A stretch of DNA of 57,745 bases from Komagataeibacter xylinus (GCF_004302915.1 NZ_QQBI01000020.1:1-57745); one strand, 5' to 3'; positions 33,736 to 42,215 are shown, counted from the first letter of the stretch. Numbers and translations: made by a program. The notes: generated by a model from the letters alone, not told the origin.

Positions 33736-33780
33736 AAAAGTTTTTTGGTTGCCGCCTTTTTTCAAAAGGCGGCTTTTTTT
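33736..33780 (+). terminator. dispersed hairpin repeat, copy 3, acting as terminator of the cupin gene
   Basis: AAAAGTTTTTTGG precedes a perfect 10-bp stem (GCCGCCTTTT 33751-33760 with AAAAGGCGGC 33764-33773) followed by seven T residues. It is the same repeat family as at 11244, 25212 and 50469, here in a clear terminator context 48 bp after the stop. Confidence 0.85.
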
Positions 33781-33988
33781 AATTCACTTTAAAATATTCA
33801 CCAAAAATTCTTTAAATAATCAATGATTATACCCGCCCGTTACCTGTTCAGCCCACGGTCAAGGCCGCCTGCGGAACAGGCAAGGGGCGCATGATCGCTC
33901 ACACATCATGATGGCGCGCCATGCGCCGCGCCCCCTTGACCACCCACCCCGGCCATAGATGGCACCTCGCTGCCATAGCCCGTTACCC

Positions 33989-34020
33989 GCCGCCACTGCA
34001 TTGCGCATGGCGGCTTTTTT
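33989..34020 (+). terminator. terminator-like hairpin directly before the capsid gene
   Basis: GCCGCCA (33989-33995) pairs with TGGCGGC (34008-34014) and is followed by T6 and, four bases later, another T6. The capsid start codon lies 25 bp beyond. Confidence 0.75.
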
Positions 34021-34044
34021 CGTTTTTTCAAGGAAATGAAATTC

Positions 34045-35397
34045 ATGGCCATCGCCAATTTCCCCGCTGCCCTCCAGCCCGTCATCCAGCAGGGGTTCCT
34101 GTCGCGTGCATTCCAGGATGCGCTGCAGTCGCGCCTGGGTTTCCGTTCCATTGCCGACCAGATGGAGTTTCCCGCCCGCATCGGCCAGACCATTACCGAT
34201 ACCCGCGCGGGCCTGCTGCCGCCCGCCACCACGCCGCTCAACCCTGCCGCCAATACCAGCTTTGACAATGGCATGACGCCCGCCGAATGGTCGGTCGAGC
34301 AGTACACGCTCACCATCAACCAGTATGGCAACACCATGGACCTCAACCAGGTGACCGAAGGCGTGGGCATTGCCAACCAGTTCCTCGCCAATGCCTCGCG
34401 CCTTGGCATCAACGCCCGCCAGACGCTTGACCGCCTGGCGCGCAACACGCTCTTTGGCGGGGCGCAGAACGGCGTTGGGGGCTACCTTGGCGGCAATACG
34501 CGCGTGAGCGTAACGCTGGGGGCTGCTGGCAGCACGGTTGCGGTGGATGACATCCGCGGGTTCCAGAATATCCTCTCGGATGAAGGGCAGGTGGTTTCGG
34601 TGGGTGCATCCGCCGGCATGACTGTCACCATCGGAGCGGGGTCCTACACGCTGGTGGGGACGACCGCGGATGCCGCCAATACCTCCACCGCGCCGGATGG
34701 CGTCTCGGGCACGCTGACGCTCTCGGCACCGGTCAAGGTGGCCGATGGCACGGCGGGCAATCCGGTCATGGCGGCAACCGCACCGCTGGTGCTGCGCCCC
34801 AATGCGCGGGCCACCACGGCGGCCCTTGCGGCAGGTGATCTGCTGACGGTCCAGTCCATTCTGGGCGCACTTGCCACCCTGCGCGACAACAACGTGCCCA
34901 CGCCCGATGGCGGGGTGTATCACTGCTATCTGGACAATGCGCAGCTTCTGGGCCTGTTCCGCGACGAGGACTTCAAGCTGCTCTATCGCGGGCAGTATGG
35001 CTCCGACACCTACCAGAGCGGCCAGATCTTTGACCTGCTCGGCGTGCGCTTCATCCCCACCACCGAGGCCCCGCAGCAGGCATCGCTGGGCGCGGGCGCC
35101 ATCCATCGCGCCATCATCTGCGGGCAGGGCGCGCTGATCGAGGGGGATTACGCCAATATCGGCACCCATTACGCGCCGCTGCTCGATGGCGGGGAACTGA
35201 CGGATGTGGAGGGCGTGTGCATGATCACCCGCCCCGCACTCGACCGCCTGGCGCAGATCATTGCGCAGTCGTGGTCGTGGATTGGCGGTTTCGCGCTGCC
35301 CACCGACCTGACCGCCGATACCTCGGTCATTCCCACCGCCACCAACAGCTACCTCAAGCGCGGCGTGGTGATCGAGAGCCTCGGCGCAGGCGCCTGA
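34045..35397 (+). CDS. phage major capsid protein
   Basis: A 450-residue protein with the N4-gp56/HK97-like capsid layout: an N-terminal arm (PAALQPVIQQGFLSRAFQDALQ), a spine region (EQYTLTINQYGNTMDLNQVTEGVGIANQ) and a C-terminal part (TYQSGQIFDLLGVRFIPTTEA, AIICGQGALIEGDYANIGTH). Residues ~155-245 (Val/Thr/Ala/Gly-rich strands, GAAGSTVAVDDIRGF, TLTLSAPVKVADG) look like an inserted beta domain that could decorate the capsid surface. AAGGA spaced correctly before the second ATG favours 34045 over 34036. Confidence 0.88.
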   Translation: MAIANFPAALQPVIQQGFLSRAFQDALQSRLGFRSIADQMEFPARIGQTITDTRAGLLPPATTPLNPAANTSFDNGMTPAEWSVEQYTLTINQYGNTMDLNQVTEGVGIANQFLANASRLGINARQTLDRLARNTLFGGAQNGVGGYLGGNTRVSVTLGAAGSTVAVDDIRGFQNILSDEGQVVSVGASAGMTVTIGAGSYTLVGTTADAANTSTAPDGVSGTLTLSAPVKVADGTAGNPVMAATAPLVLRPNARATTAALAAGDLLTVQSILGALATLRDNNVPTPDGGVYHCYLDNAQLLGLFRDEDFKLLYRGQYGSDTYQSGQIFDLLGVRFIPTTEAPQQASLGAGAIHRAIICGQGALIEGDYANIGTHYAPLLDGGELTDVEGVCMITRPALDRLAQIIAQSWSWIGGFALPTDLTADTSVIPTATNSYLKRGVVIESLGAGA

Positions 35398-35476
35398 CCC
35401 TTTGGCCCGCGCGGCGCAATATACGTGCAGCCGCGTGGGCCATAACCGCCAGCCACACCATGCACGAAAGGCAGGC

Positions 35477-36025
35477 ATGACAGACATGACGGGAACAGCC
35501 ACTACCACGGATACCACGACAACGCCCGATACAGACGCAACCGGGGCAGATACGGCGGCGGCTGGTACCGCCACCAGCAGCCAGAATGCCGTTGCCTGCG
35601 CGGAACAGCCTCCGGCAGCCGCCATCATCACCGCAGCCACCATGCCCGATACCCCCCTGACCGACACCGAACTGGCACAGGCGCGGCGCTACATGGGCTA
35701 TCCCGCCATGGGCAGTGCCGATAGCGGCATGCAGTCGTGGCGGTTCTTTCGGGTTTATGGCTTCAATGAATGGCGGCTAGGTCATCTTTCTCCCGCCGAA
35801 TGCGCCCAGGCCCGCGCCTTTGTGGTGCAGTGCCAGATGCTGGAAAGCGCGGTGATGGCGGCGGCCGGCAACCTTGATACAGACCGCGCGGCGGTCTGGA
35901 CACGCAACCGCACGGAAGTGACCGACCGCTTTACGCTGTACACGCGCTGGCGCGTGCAGCTGTGCAACTTCATGGGCGTGCCGCCGGGGCCGGGACTGCG
36001 CGCCGTGGGGGAGATCATCATCTGA
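35477..36025 (+). CDS. phage head-tail region protein
   Basis: A 182-residue protein. The first ~60 residues are a Thr/Ala/Asp-rich low-complexity tail; the rest (DTELAQARRYMGYPAMGSADSG, WRLGHLSPAECAQARAFVVQCQ, RWRVQLCNFMGVPPGPGLRAVG) is a helical domain with the location of a head completion or connector protein just after the capsid. The function comes from position. Its stop overlaps the next start (TGATG). Confidence 0.6.
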   Translation: MTDMTGTATTTDTTTTPDTDATGADTAAAGTATSSQNAVACAEQPPAAAIITAATMPDTPLTDTELAQARRYMGYPAMGSADSGMQSWRFFRVYGFNEWRLGHLSPAECAQARAFVVQCQMLESAVMAAAGNLDTDRAAVWTRNRTEVTDRFTLYTRWRVQLCNFMGVPPGPGLRAVGEIII

Positions 36026-36675
36026 TGGACCTCAACGCCCTGTGCCGCCTGACCGCGCGCGGCTTCGCGCGCGCAGCGGCCCGTATAGGTGCTGCAACCG
36101 TGCAGTATCGGCCCGCCAGCGCGCTTGCGCCCTGTGCCAGCCCTTATGGCCAGGGCCGCGCTGCTTTCAGCAATGACCGGGCCTTCGGCTTTGCCGGGCC
36201 CGCCTTGTGGGATGTGCCTTTTGTCTATGCCCTGACGGACATGCCCGACCTGCGGGCGGGTGATATCCTGGCCTGCGGGGCTGAGACCTACTTCATCGCC
36301 CGCGTTGAACCTTTCCGGCCGCCTTTATGCGTGCTGTGCAATGCGGTGGTCACGCTGACCACCACCCTGGCCGTGCAAACGGATGCGGCTGATCCGGGCG
36401 GCTATGCCACATCGGGCGATGCAGCCACACAGGTCACGCTTGCCACCGGCTGGCCTGCCATGATCCGGCCGGGCAGCGGGGCAGGCGTGCCGGGAGCCAC
36501 CCAGCCCGGTGCCATCCGCGCGGGCGGGTTCGAGATGTTCCTGCCCGTTATTGCGGGCGTGAGCCTTCAACCAGCCATGTGGGCCCAGGACAGGAATGGC
36601 CCGCGCTACACCATCGGGGCCGCGCGCAGCAGCCCGTGGGGCGTGCGCTGCCAGATGGCCCAGCAGCAGGTCTGA
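36025..36675 (+). CDS. phage head-tail joining or tail-completion protein
   Basis: A 216-residue protein starting in a TGATG overlap with the previous gene. It shows AFGFAGPALWDVPFVYALTDMPDLRAGDILACGAETYFIARVEPF, a beta-rich core seen in small phage adaptors that measure a 'coded value'. Exact role is inferred from position between the capsid and sheath genes. Confidence 0.6.
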   Translation: MDLNALCRLTARGFARAAARIGAATVQYRPASALAPCASPYGQGRAAFSNDRAFGFAGPALWDVPFVYALTDMPDLRAGDILACGAETYFIARVEPFRPPLCVLCNAVVTLTTTLAVQTDAADPGGYATSGDAATQVTLATGWPAMIRPGSGAGVPGATQPGAIRAGGFEMFLPVIAGVSLQPAMWAQDRNGPRYTIGAARSSPWGVRCQMAQQQV

Positions 36676-36713
36676 GGTTCTTTTTTACAAGCCATAACAG
36701 GAAGCGCCATGAC

Positions 36714-37586
36714 ATGGCTGATATCGCCACCATTTCCACCGCCATTGCGGAGGCCCTTGCCGCAGCACTCTGCCCTGACGGGAGCAGCGCCAGCAGTTGC
36801 ACGGGCCGCCCTGTCATCATCCGCCGTGGTGGCCTGACACAAGCGGATCTGGGCAATGCCCTGCATACCTTGCAGGCAGGCTGCGACTTCATCAGCATTG
36901 CCGACACGCCAGAAAGCTGGACCCGCCTTGATGAACCGCTCGGCCGCCCCTGGCGGATGGATGGCACGCAGGCCGCCACCGTCAGCATAGGCATTGCAAA
37001 TGGCACGGTCACACTCAGCCTTGTGCCCGGCACGGTGCCCGGTGGCGTTGTCGGGCTACGGCTACAGGGGCTTTTGGGCATTACAGGCAGCGCGTGTTGC
37101 CTGTACAGCGCGCAACCGGATGACACGGCGGCCAGTATCGCAGCAAGCCTTGCCGCGATGGTGCCGGGCGCCGTGGTGCAGGCGGGGGCAATCACGCTGC
37201 CCGCCAGTGTCACGGCACAGGCTATCAATGCGGGCACGGCCACCGCGCGATGCGTGGCGCGCAGGCAGCAGCAGATGTTCGTGCTCACGGTATGGTCGGC
37301 CAGTCCGGCCGCGCGGGATGCGCTGGGGCAGGCCATGGCCGATGCGCTGGCCCTGACCGACTGGCTGGTGGATGCGGATGGCTCCGCCTTCCGCATCGAG
37401 GCACGGGTGGCCAGCAATGATGATACCGCCATGAACCGGGGCATCTTTGCCCGCCCCGCCCGATATCTCGTGACATTCGATACCGACCTGACCCGGTCAG
37501 TGCCGCTCATGCTGGCCGGTGGCATCGGGGCAGAAAGTGGCCTGATTGCAGGCGATGTGCTGCTGGGCGCACCGGCGGTTTCCTGA
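36714..37586 (+). CDS. phage tail-terminator region protein
   Basis: A 290-residue protein located between head-tail joining and sheath. It contains SWTRLDEPLGRPWRMDGTQAA, TVTLSLVPGTVPGGVVGLRLQ and ends VTFDTDLTRSVPLMLAGGIG. The ATG at 36714 follows AACAGGAAG at a proper distance. Family not recognised by name; a tail terminator or connector role is inferred from gene order. Confidence 0.55.
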   Translation: MADIATISTAIAEALAAALCPDGSSASSCTGRPVIIRRGGLTQADLGNALHTLQAGCDFISIADTPESWTRLDEPLGRPWRMDGTQAATVSIGIANGTVTLSLVPGTVPGGVVGLRLQGLLGITGSACCLYSAQPDDTAASIAASLAAMVPGAVVQAGAITLPASVTAQAINAGTATARCVARRQQQMFVLTVWSASPAARDALGQAMADALALTDWLVDADGSAFRIEARVASNDDTAMNRGIFARPARYLVTFDTDLTRSVPLMLAGGIGAESGLIAGDVLLGAPAVS

Positions 37587-37685
37587 ACCGCCCGCGTGGG
37601 TGCATAGCGCACGGCCCGATAACCCCGCCCCATTCTTGAACCGTTTCTTCACGCGGCATGCCGCGCAACAGAGAAGACGCATAAA

Positions 37686-39173
37686 ATGACCCTCTATCAG
37701 TCCGGGCAGCTCAACACCAACAGCCTGAACGTGCCGGATCTGTATGTGCAGATCCTCAAACCGCAGACCCTGGCACTTAACGGCGTGGCAACCGGGCAGA
37801 TCGGCCTGGTGGGCACGGCGGCGTGGGGGCCGGTGGGGGCACCGGTCATCATCGGCAGCATGGGAGACTGCCTGGGCGCATTTGGCCCCAAGCAGGCGCA
37901 GGCAAACGATATCGGCACGGCGGTGAACATCGCCATCATGCAGGGTGCATCCGATTTCCGCTGCGTGCGGGTGAGTGATGGCACCGATGTCGCGGCCACG
38001 GGCACGCTGGCAGGGGTAAGCCTGAGTGCCATCCATACGGGCAGCGCGGGCAACGTCCTTGTGGCGACACTGGCGCAGGATCCCATCATTACCACGAATT
38101 ACGCGCTTACGGTCAGTCATGCAGTGCTGGGCAGCCGCACCTATCGCGGCGCGACATGGCCGGTCCTTGCCGCCGCCGTCGCAGCCGATGGCGCGGCACT
38201 TGTGCGCGTAACCGTGCCGACGACAGCGCCCGCGCCCGAAGCCGGTTCGACAACGCTTGCGGGTGGCAGCGATGGTGGCATGCCCACCACTGCGCAGTTC
38301 CTGGGCACGGATGGCACGAGCCGCACCGGCATGTATGCCCTGCGCGGGCAGGGCTGTGCGGTCGGGCTGCTGCATGGCGTGGTGGATAATACGTCATGGA
38401 CCACGCAGGCCGCTTTTGGCCTGGGGGAAGGGATGTACATGATTGCCTGCGGCCCGGCAGGCGACACGATTGCCAATGCGGTGGCCATGAAAAACGCCGC
38501 AGGGCTGGACAGCTACGCCGTCAAGCTGATGTTTGGTGACTGGCTGTGGTGGGATGATGACACCAATGGCGACATGCTGGTGCCCCCGCAGGCCTTTGCC
38601 GCGGGTATTTTTGGCGGCCTCTCGCCCGAGCAGTCGAGCCTGAACAAGGAACTGTATGGCGTAATCGGCAGCCAGAAAGCAGGGCTGGCCAGCAGCGGGC
38701 AGGCCGCGACCTATTCCGGCGCAGAACTGTCGGCCCTGTTTGCGGCAGGCATCGACGTGATCTGCAACCCCGCACCCGGTGGCAGCTACTGGGCGGTGCG
38801 CGGCGGCATCAATACCGCGTCCGATGACGTGACGGATGATGACACCTATACGCGCCTGACCAACTACATTGCCGAAACGCTCAACACGGGCATGGGCGTA
38901 TTCGTGGGGGCTGTCATCTGCGCCACGCTGTATGGCGATATCCGTGCCGTGCTGCTGGGCACGCTGTCAAACATGGTGGGCAGCGGCATACTGGGTGCAA
39001 GCACGGATTACGCCGTGCTGTGCGATACGAGCAATAACCCCCAGTCGCGCATAGCGCTGGGTTATGTGCGCGCTGACGTGCAGGTGCGCTATCAGGGGAT
39101 CAACCGTTTTTTCGTGGTCAACCTGCAGGGTGGGGCAAGTGTTACGGTCAGCACCGCGACTGCGGCGGCCTGA
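37686..39173 (+). CDS. phage contractile tail sheath protein
   Basis: A 495-residue protein. Tail-sheath features include NVPDLYVQILKPQTLALNGVATGQIGLVGTAAWGPVGAPV near the N-terminus, a variable middle domain, and the C-terminal core (GVITATYGDIR-like segment VGAVICATLYGDIRAVLLGTLSNMVGSG; RIALGYVRADVQVRYQGINRFFVVNLQGG). It forms the outer contractile cylinder and defines the phage as a myovirus type. Followed by a terminator-like hairpin. Confidence 0.9.
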   Translation: MTLYQSGQLNTNSLNVPDLYVQILKPQTLALNGVATGQIGLVGTAAWGPVGAPVIIGSMGDCLGAFGPKQAQANDIGTAVNIAIMQGASDFRCVRVSDGTDVAATGTLAGVSLSAIHTGSAGNVLVATLAQDPIITTNYALTVSHAVLGSRTYRGATWPVLAAAVAADGAALVRVTVPTTAPAPEAGSTTLAGGSDGGMPTTAQFLGTDGTSRTGMYALRGQGCAVGLLHGVVDNTSWTTQAAFGLGEGMYMIACGPAGDTIANAVAMKNAAGLDSYAVKLMFGDWLWWDDDTNGDMLVPPQAFAAGIFGGLSPEQSSLNKELYGVIGSQKAGLASSGQAATYSGAELSALFAAGIDVICNPAPGGSYWAVRGGINTASDDVTDDDTYTRLTNYIAETLNTGMGVFVGAVICATLYGDIRAVLLGTLSNMVGSGILGASTDYAVLCDTSNNPQSRIALGYVRADVQVRYQGINRFFVVNLQGGASVTVSTATAAA

Positions 39174-39227
39174 CCCGGAAACTGTTATTTTTCGAAACCG
39201 CCATCATCGCTGCGCAATACTTCACGA

Positions 39228-39250
39228 GCCACCTTTCGGGTGGCTTTTTT
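39228..39250 (+). terminator. terminator-like hairpin between sheath and tube genes
   Basis: GCCACC (39228-39233) pairs with GGTGGC (39239-39244), then T6. The tube start codon is only 14 bp past the T run. Confidence 0.78.
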
Positions 39251-39263
39251 CATGGAGCCATGA

Positions 39264-39695
39264 ATGTCCCTCAAACCTTTCAATATCGGCCGCGACTGCC
39301 GCGTGGTGCTGGTCTATAATGGCAGCCGCATCGACCTGCCCACGGTTACGGGCTTCAATGCGGCCCAGCGCACCCATCAGCTGGAATCAAACCCGCTGAA
39401 CGACATGCCCCTGTTCTATGACGTGCCAGGTGGCTGGGGCGGCCAGTTTTCCTTCCAGCGCGACAGTTCGGGGGCCGATGACCTGTTTGCCGCGATCGAG
39501 AGCGGGTTCTGGTCGGCCGGCACGGTCATTCTGGGCAGCATCTACCAGTATGTGACCGAATGCGACGGCTCGCTGAGCACATACGAGTTCATCGGCGCAT
39601 CCCTCAAGCTGTCGGATGCTGGGCGCTACCAGTCCGAAACGCTGGTCACGCAGACCATCACGTTCACGGCCCGCGCCCGTAACCGCATTTCCTGA
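39264..39695 (+). CDS. phage tail tube protein
   Basis: A 143-residue protein immediately after the sheath, with the size and beta-rich content of a myovirus tail tube (NIGRDCRVVLVYNGSRIDLPTVTGF, GGWGGQFSFQRDSSGADDLF, YEFIGASLKLSDAGRYQ). It forms the inner tube through which DNA passes. GGAG precedes the start, which immediately follows a terminator hairpin. Confidence 0.85.
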   Translation: MSLKPFNIGRDCRVVLVYNGSRIDLPTVTGFNAAQRTHQLESNPLNDMPLFYDVPGGWGGQFSFQRDSSGADDLFAAIESGFWSAGTVILGSIYQYVTECDGSLSTYEFIGASLKLSDAGRYQSETLVTQTITFTARARNRIS

Positions 39696-39717
39696 CCCCC
39701 AGCCGGAAAACGCCGAC

Positions 39718-40029
39718 ATGACGGAAAAAACCGTAAAGACCCCTGATGGCCGCGCCCTGAGCTACCGCGAGCGCGGGCCGGGCGATGTGCTCGCCCTGCT
39801 TGAGTTCGGGCCGGATGCGCCCTCGACCGCGTGGCTGGAATACGCGCTCATGGTCAGTTCGGTCGAGGCGATCGACGGCGTGCCCGTCATCCGCCCGCAA
39901 ACGCGCGTGCAGCTTGAACAGCTTGCCAACCAGATCGGCAATAACGGCATCGAGGCGCTCAGCATGGCCCTGTTTGGCCCCGATGCGCAGGCCACGCCTG
40001 ATGCAGAGGCCCAAGCCGCAAAAAACTGA
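39718..40029 (+). CDS. phage tail assembly chaperone, short (0-frame) product
   Basis: A 103-residue protein beginning MTEKTVKTPDGRALSYRERGPGDVLALLEFG, with the position of a tail assembly chaperone between tube and tape measure. The last codons read GCA AAA AAC TGA: a slippery A AAA AAC heptamer at the very stop. A stem-loop follows at 40032-40082. This is the arrangement used to make a longer -1 frameshift product (next entry), equivalent to lambda gpG and gpGT. Confidence 0.82.
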   Translation: MTEKTVKTPDGRALSYRERGPGDVLALLEFGPDAPSTAWLEYALMVSSVEAIDGVPVIRPQTRVQLEQLANQIGNNGIEALSMALFGPDAQATPDAEAQAAKN

Positions 40030-40082
40030 GCCGGCACCCCGTGCTGATCGAAGTGGCGGCGCTGGTCGGGCACGGGGTGCCG
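40020..40082 (+). promoter_or_regulatory. programmed -1 ribosomal frameshift signal
   Basis: Slippery heptamer A AAA AAC at 40020-40026, in the correct phase, is followed by a TGA stop, a 5-nt spacer (40027-40031) and a perfect 13-bp stem (40032-40044 with 40070-40082; CGGCACCCCGTGC and its complement) around a 25-nt loop. Spacing matches known -1 sites. Confidence 0.8.
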
Positions 40083-40202
40083 TGGGATGTGGCCATGTCC
40101 ATGCCGCGCGTGCGGCGCATGGCTTTTCTTGTCGCCTTCGGGGAGCTTGCCGGTGGTCGCTATGACTGGGGCACGCAACAATGGGAGTATCCTGATGGCT
40201 GA
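40026..40202 (+). CDS. tail assembly chaperone C-terminal extension, made by -1 frameshift
   Basis: In the -1 frame after A AAA AAC the sequence is open for 58 more residues (LSRHPVLIEVAALVGHG, VPWDVAMSMPRVRRMAFLVA, FGELAGGRYDWGTQQWEYPDG) up to TGA at 40200. The predicted fusion is 161 residues. Independent initiation at GTG 40041 is possible but has no evident ribosome site. The 3' end overlaps the next gene by 8 bp. Confidence 0.75.
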   Translation: MSRHPVLIEVAALVGHGVPWDVAMSMPRVRRMAFLVAFGELAGGRYDWGTQQWEYPDG

Positions 40203-41208
40203 ATCCTGTCAGGCCACGACACGGCTGGTCATGCGGCTTCAGGCCGCGCGGCCCGGAGGCCTGTCTGCTGCGGTGGCACGCCTGCCGGGGCGGGGCGGGC
40301 ACTTGGCAGGTGCCATCGCAAGGCTGGCTGCGGCGATGGGGCGCATGGGGCAGGCCATGACAGGGCCTGTCATGGCTGCCCGCTTTCGCCTGCCTGAACG
40401 CAGCCATAAGACCATCGCCCAGCATTTGCCAACCGAGCCGGGCAGGGCGCGTGACGCACGGGCAATACCGTCACATCAACCCGCCAGCCGCCGTGCCAGG
40501 GGCTGGCCCGGCCATGGTGACGAATACCGGCGCGGGGCAGGGCCAGCAGCCGTGAACAACCCTGCGCCCACCCCGGACAGGAACGGGCGGGATGGAAAAG
40601 GGCTTGCGCCCATGCCCTATGGCGCACGCATGATTGCACCCCTGGCGCACCTGCCAATGCCCTTGGCATCCAACGCCCGCCGGATACCGGCTGCTGCCCC
40701 CACCGGGGCTACGCAGCGGGGCAGCCCCCTAAGCCGCGCCATGCCTGCACCGTCCCGGCCCGGGCCTGCCCCCATGGCTGTTGCGGGGCGGGACCACACC
40801 GTGTCCATCCCTCCCATGGCGGGCTGGCAGGCCGTACCACACAGGCCGCGCTTGCTGAACGACAGGCCGAACAACAGTCATGGGGTGCGGCGCGGGGTAC
40901 TGCCTGCCAGCATGCCTGGCACGAGGAATGTCCTCCCGCCACATGCGCAACCCCGCAGGCAGGCGCGGCCGCCCTTCATCAGTCCTGCGCCCATGCTCCG
41001 TTCCCCCACGCCCGGCAGGACGGATCAGGCCATGTCTGCCGCGCCCATCATACAGGTCACCATTCCCGTGACACTGGACCAGCATAATGTGGGGCAGGCT
41101 GTCGCCCGCATGGAAACCGGCCGCGCCCTTCTTGAACATCGCGCCACCGGCACCGCGCCCGATGGCATGCAGCATGTGCAGCTACCCGGTCGCTCCGTGG
41201 GTATCTGA
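40195..41208 (+). CDS. putative short tail tape-measure protein
   Basis: A 337-residue protein starting inside the chaperone extension stop. The sequence is Pro/Arg/Ala-rich and low in helix-forming repeats, except for the C-terminal 50 residues (IIQVTIPVTLDQHNVGQAVARMETGRALLEHRA), which look like a real domain end. It occupies the tape-measure position after the chaperones, but is much shorter than usual myovirus tape measures and lacks the long hydrophobic helices. Predicted ruler length at ~0.15 nm per residue is about 50 nm. Confidence 0.6.
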   Translation: MAESCQATTRLVMRLQAARPGGLSAAVARLPGRGGHLAGAIARLAAAMGRMGQAMTGPVMAARFRLPERSHKTIAQHLPTEPGRARDARAIPSHQPASRRARGWPGHGDEYRRGAGPAAVNNPAPTPDRNGRDGKGLAPMPYGARMIAPLAHLPMPLASNARRIPAAAPTGATQRGSPLSRAMPAPSRPGPAPMAVAGRDHTVSIPPMAGWQAVPHRPRLLNDRPNNSHGVRRGVLPASMPGTRNVLPPHAQPRRQARPPFISPAPMLRSPTPGRTDQAMSAAPIIQVTIPVTLDQHNVGQAVARMETGRALLEHRATGTAPDGMQHVQLPGRSVGI

Positions 41209-41279
41209 ACACGGAACGCAAACGCTCCGCGCCGCATGCCTTCCCGTGCGCCCGGTGTCCGTCCTGAGTGGAAAAAGAC

Positions 41280-42197
41280 ATGACCCTGACCCTTATGAAC
41301 ACCGAGACCGCCATTGGCGCGATCGGGCGGCTATGGGCTTCGGCCTCTGTCACGATCGGCAGCCTGACCCTGACGGGCATGGAGGTGCCCCGGCTCATCC
41401 GTGATGGGGGCACCCAGCAGGTGGCCGTGCACCGCCTGCCCGGTGGTGGCAGGGTGATCGATGCCGTAGGCAACGACCCCGACCGCCTGGAACTGACCGG
41501 CACGTTTGTCGGCCCCACCGCCATTGAACGCGCGCGCGTGCTCAAGCAGATGCGGATTGCGGGCGTGCCGGTGCCGTTCAGCGGGGCGGGGCTGTCGCTT
41601 ATGGTCCGCATCGTACAATATTCCTATGATTACGCGCAGAAAGGCGTGGTCATTCCCTATCGGCTGGTGCTTGAACAGCCGCCCCAGCTTGCGGCTTCCA
41701 CGAATGTGGTGTCCGGCCTTTCGGCGCTGGTGGGGGCTGATACGGGTTCCGCCCTGTCCGGCCTTACGGATGCGCTGGCAGATGTCTCGACCATTGCAGG
41801 CAACATGACCGGCCAGCTTGGCACCATCATCGGGCAGGTTACACCCATTGCCGACATGGCGGGGGCCGGTGGCGTCCTGTCCGGGGTGGAGGACAATCTG
41901 GACATGGTGGGCGGCCTGTCTGGCGCAGGGGTCAACCTGGCCTCGGTGCCCGATAGCGCTGCCAGCGTGGTGTCCGGGCTTGCTGCATCCGGCACGGGGC
42001 TGACCGGTGTCATTGGCCAGACCGGGGCCAATATGGAAGGGATTGCGCCCGATAATGCCGTCAGCCTCTCGGCCCTGACCCAGAACGCACAGTTGCACAG
42101 CGCCACCGTCAACAGTGCGGGTCTGGTCAACCGCGCCTATGCCAACACGCTGCTGGCCACAGGCGGCGTGCAGGATGGCCCGATTGCCAATAACTGA
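41280..42197 (+). CDS. phage tail/baseplate protein (circularisation-protein-like N-terminus)
   Basis: A 305-residue protein. The N-terminal half (ASVTIGSLTLTGMEVPRLIRDGG, DRLELTGTFVGPTAIERARVLKQM, YDYAQKGVVIPYRLVLEQP) resembles Mu/P2-group proteins called DNA circularisation or hub-binding proteins. The C-terminal half is Gly/Ala/Ser-rich. It sits between the tape measure and the hub. A GTG at 41268 is an alternative start. Confidence 0.65.
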   Translation: MTLTLMNTETAIGAIGRLWASASVTIGSLTLTGMEVPRLIRDGGTQQVAVHRLPGGGRVIDAVGNDPDRLELTGTFVGPTAIERARVLKQMRIAGVPVPFSGAGLSLMVRIVQYSYDYAQKGVVIPYRLVLEQPPQLAASTNVVSGLSALVGADTGSALSGLTDALADVSTIAGNMTGQLGTIIGQVTPIADMAGAGGVLSGVEDNLDMVGGLSGAGVNLASVPDSAASVVSGLAASGTGLTGVIGQTGANMEGIAPDNAVSLSALTQNAQLHSATVNSAGLVNRAYANTLLATGGVQDGPIANN

Positions 42198-42215
42198 GCA
42201 GGAGGTAACAGACTC

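Larger units (their letters stand above)
33688..34044. other. 357-bp gap between cupin and capsid genes
   Basis: Holds the hairpin repeat/terminator of the cupin gene (33736-33780), a 12-bp palindrome ATGGCGCGCCAT at 33911-33922 and the terminator-like hairpin at 33989-34020. No gene is seen; a capsid promoter is expected in the middle. Confidence 0.5.

Noticed and set aside
33859-35667. 602-codon open frame on the minus strand over the capsid gene
   Set aside because: It mirrors the + strand capsid protein codon for codon in a GC-rich region, has a low-complexity start and no family features; the capsid frame is clearly coding.
40027-40202. Chaperone gene as a frameshifted pseudogene
   Set aside because: The slippery heptamer, spacing and perfect stem explain the two frames as programmed frameshifting.
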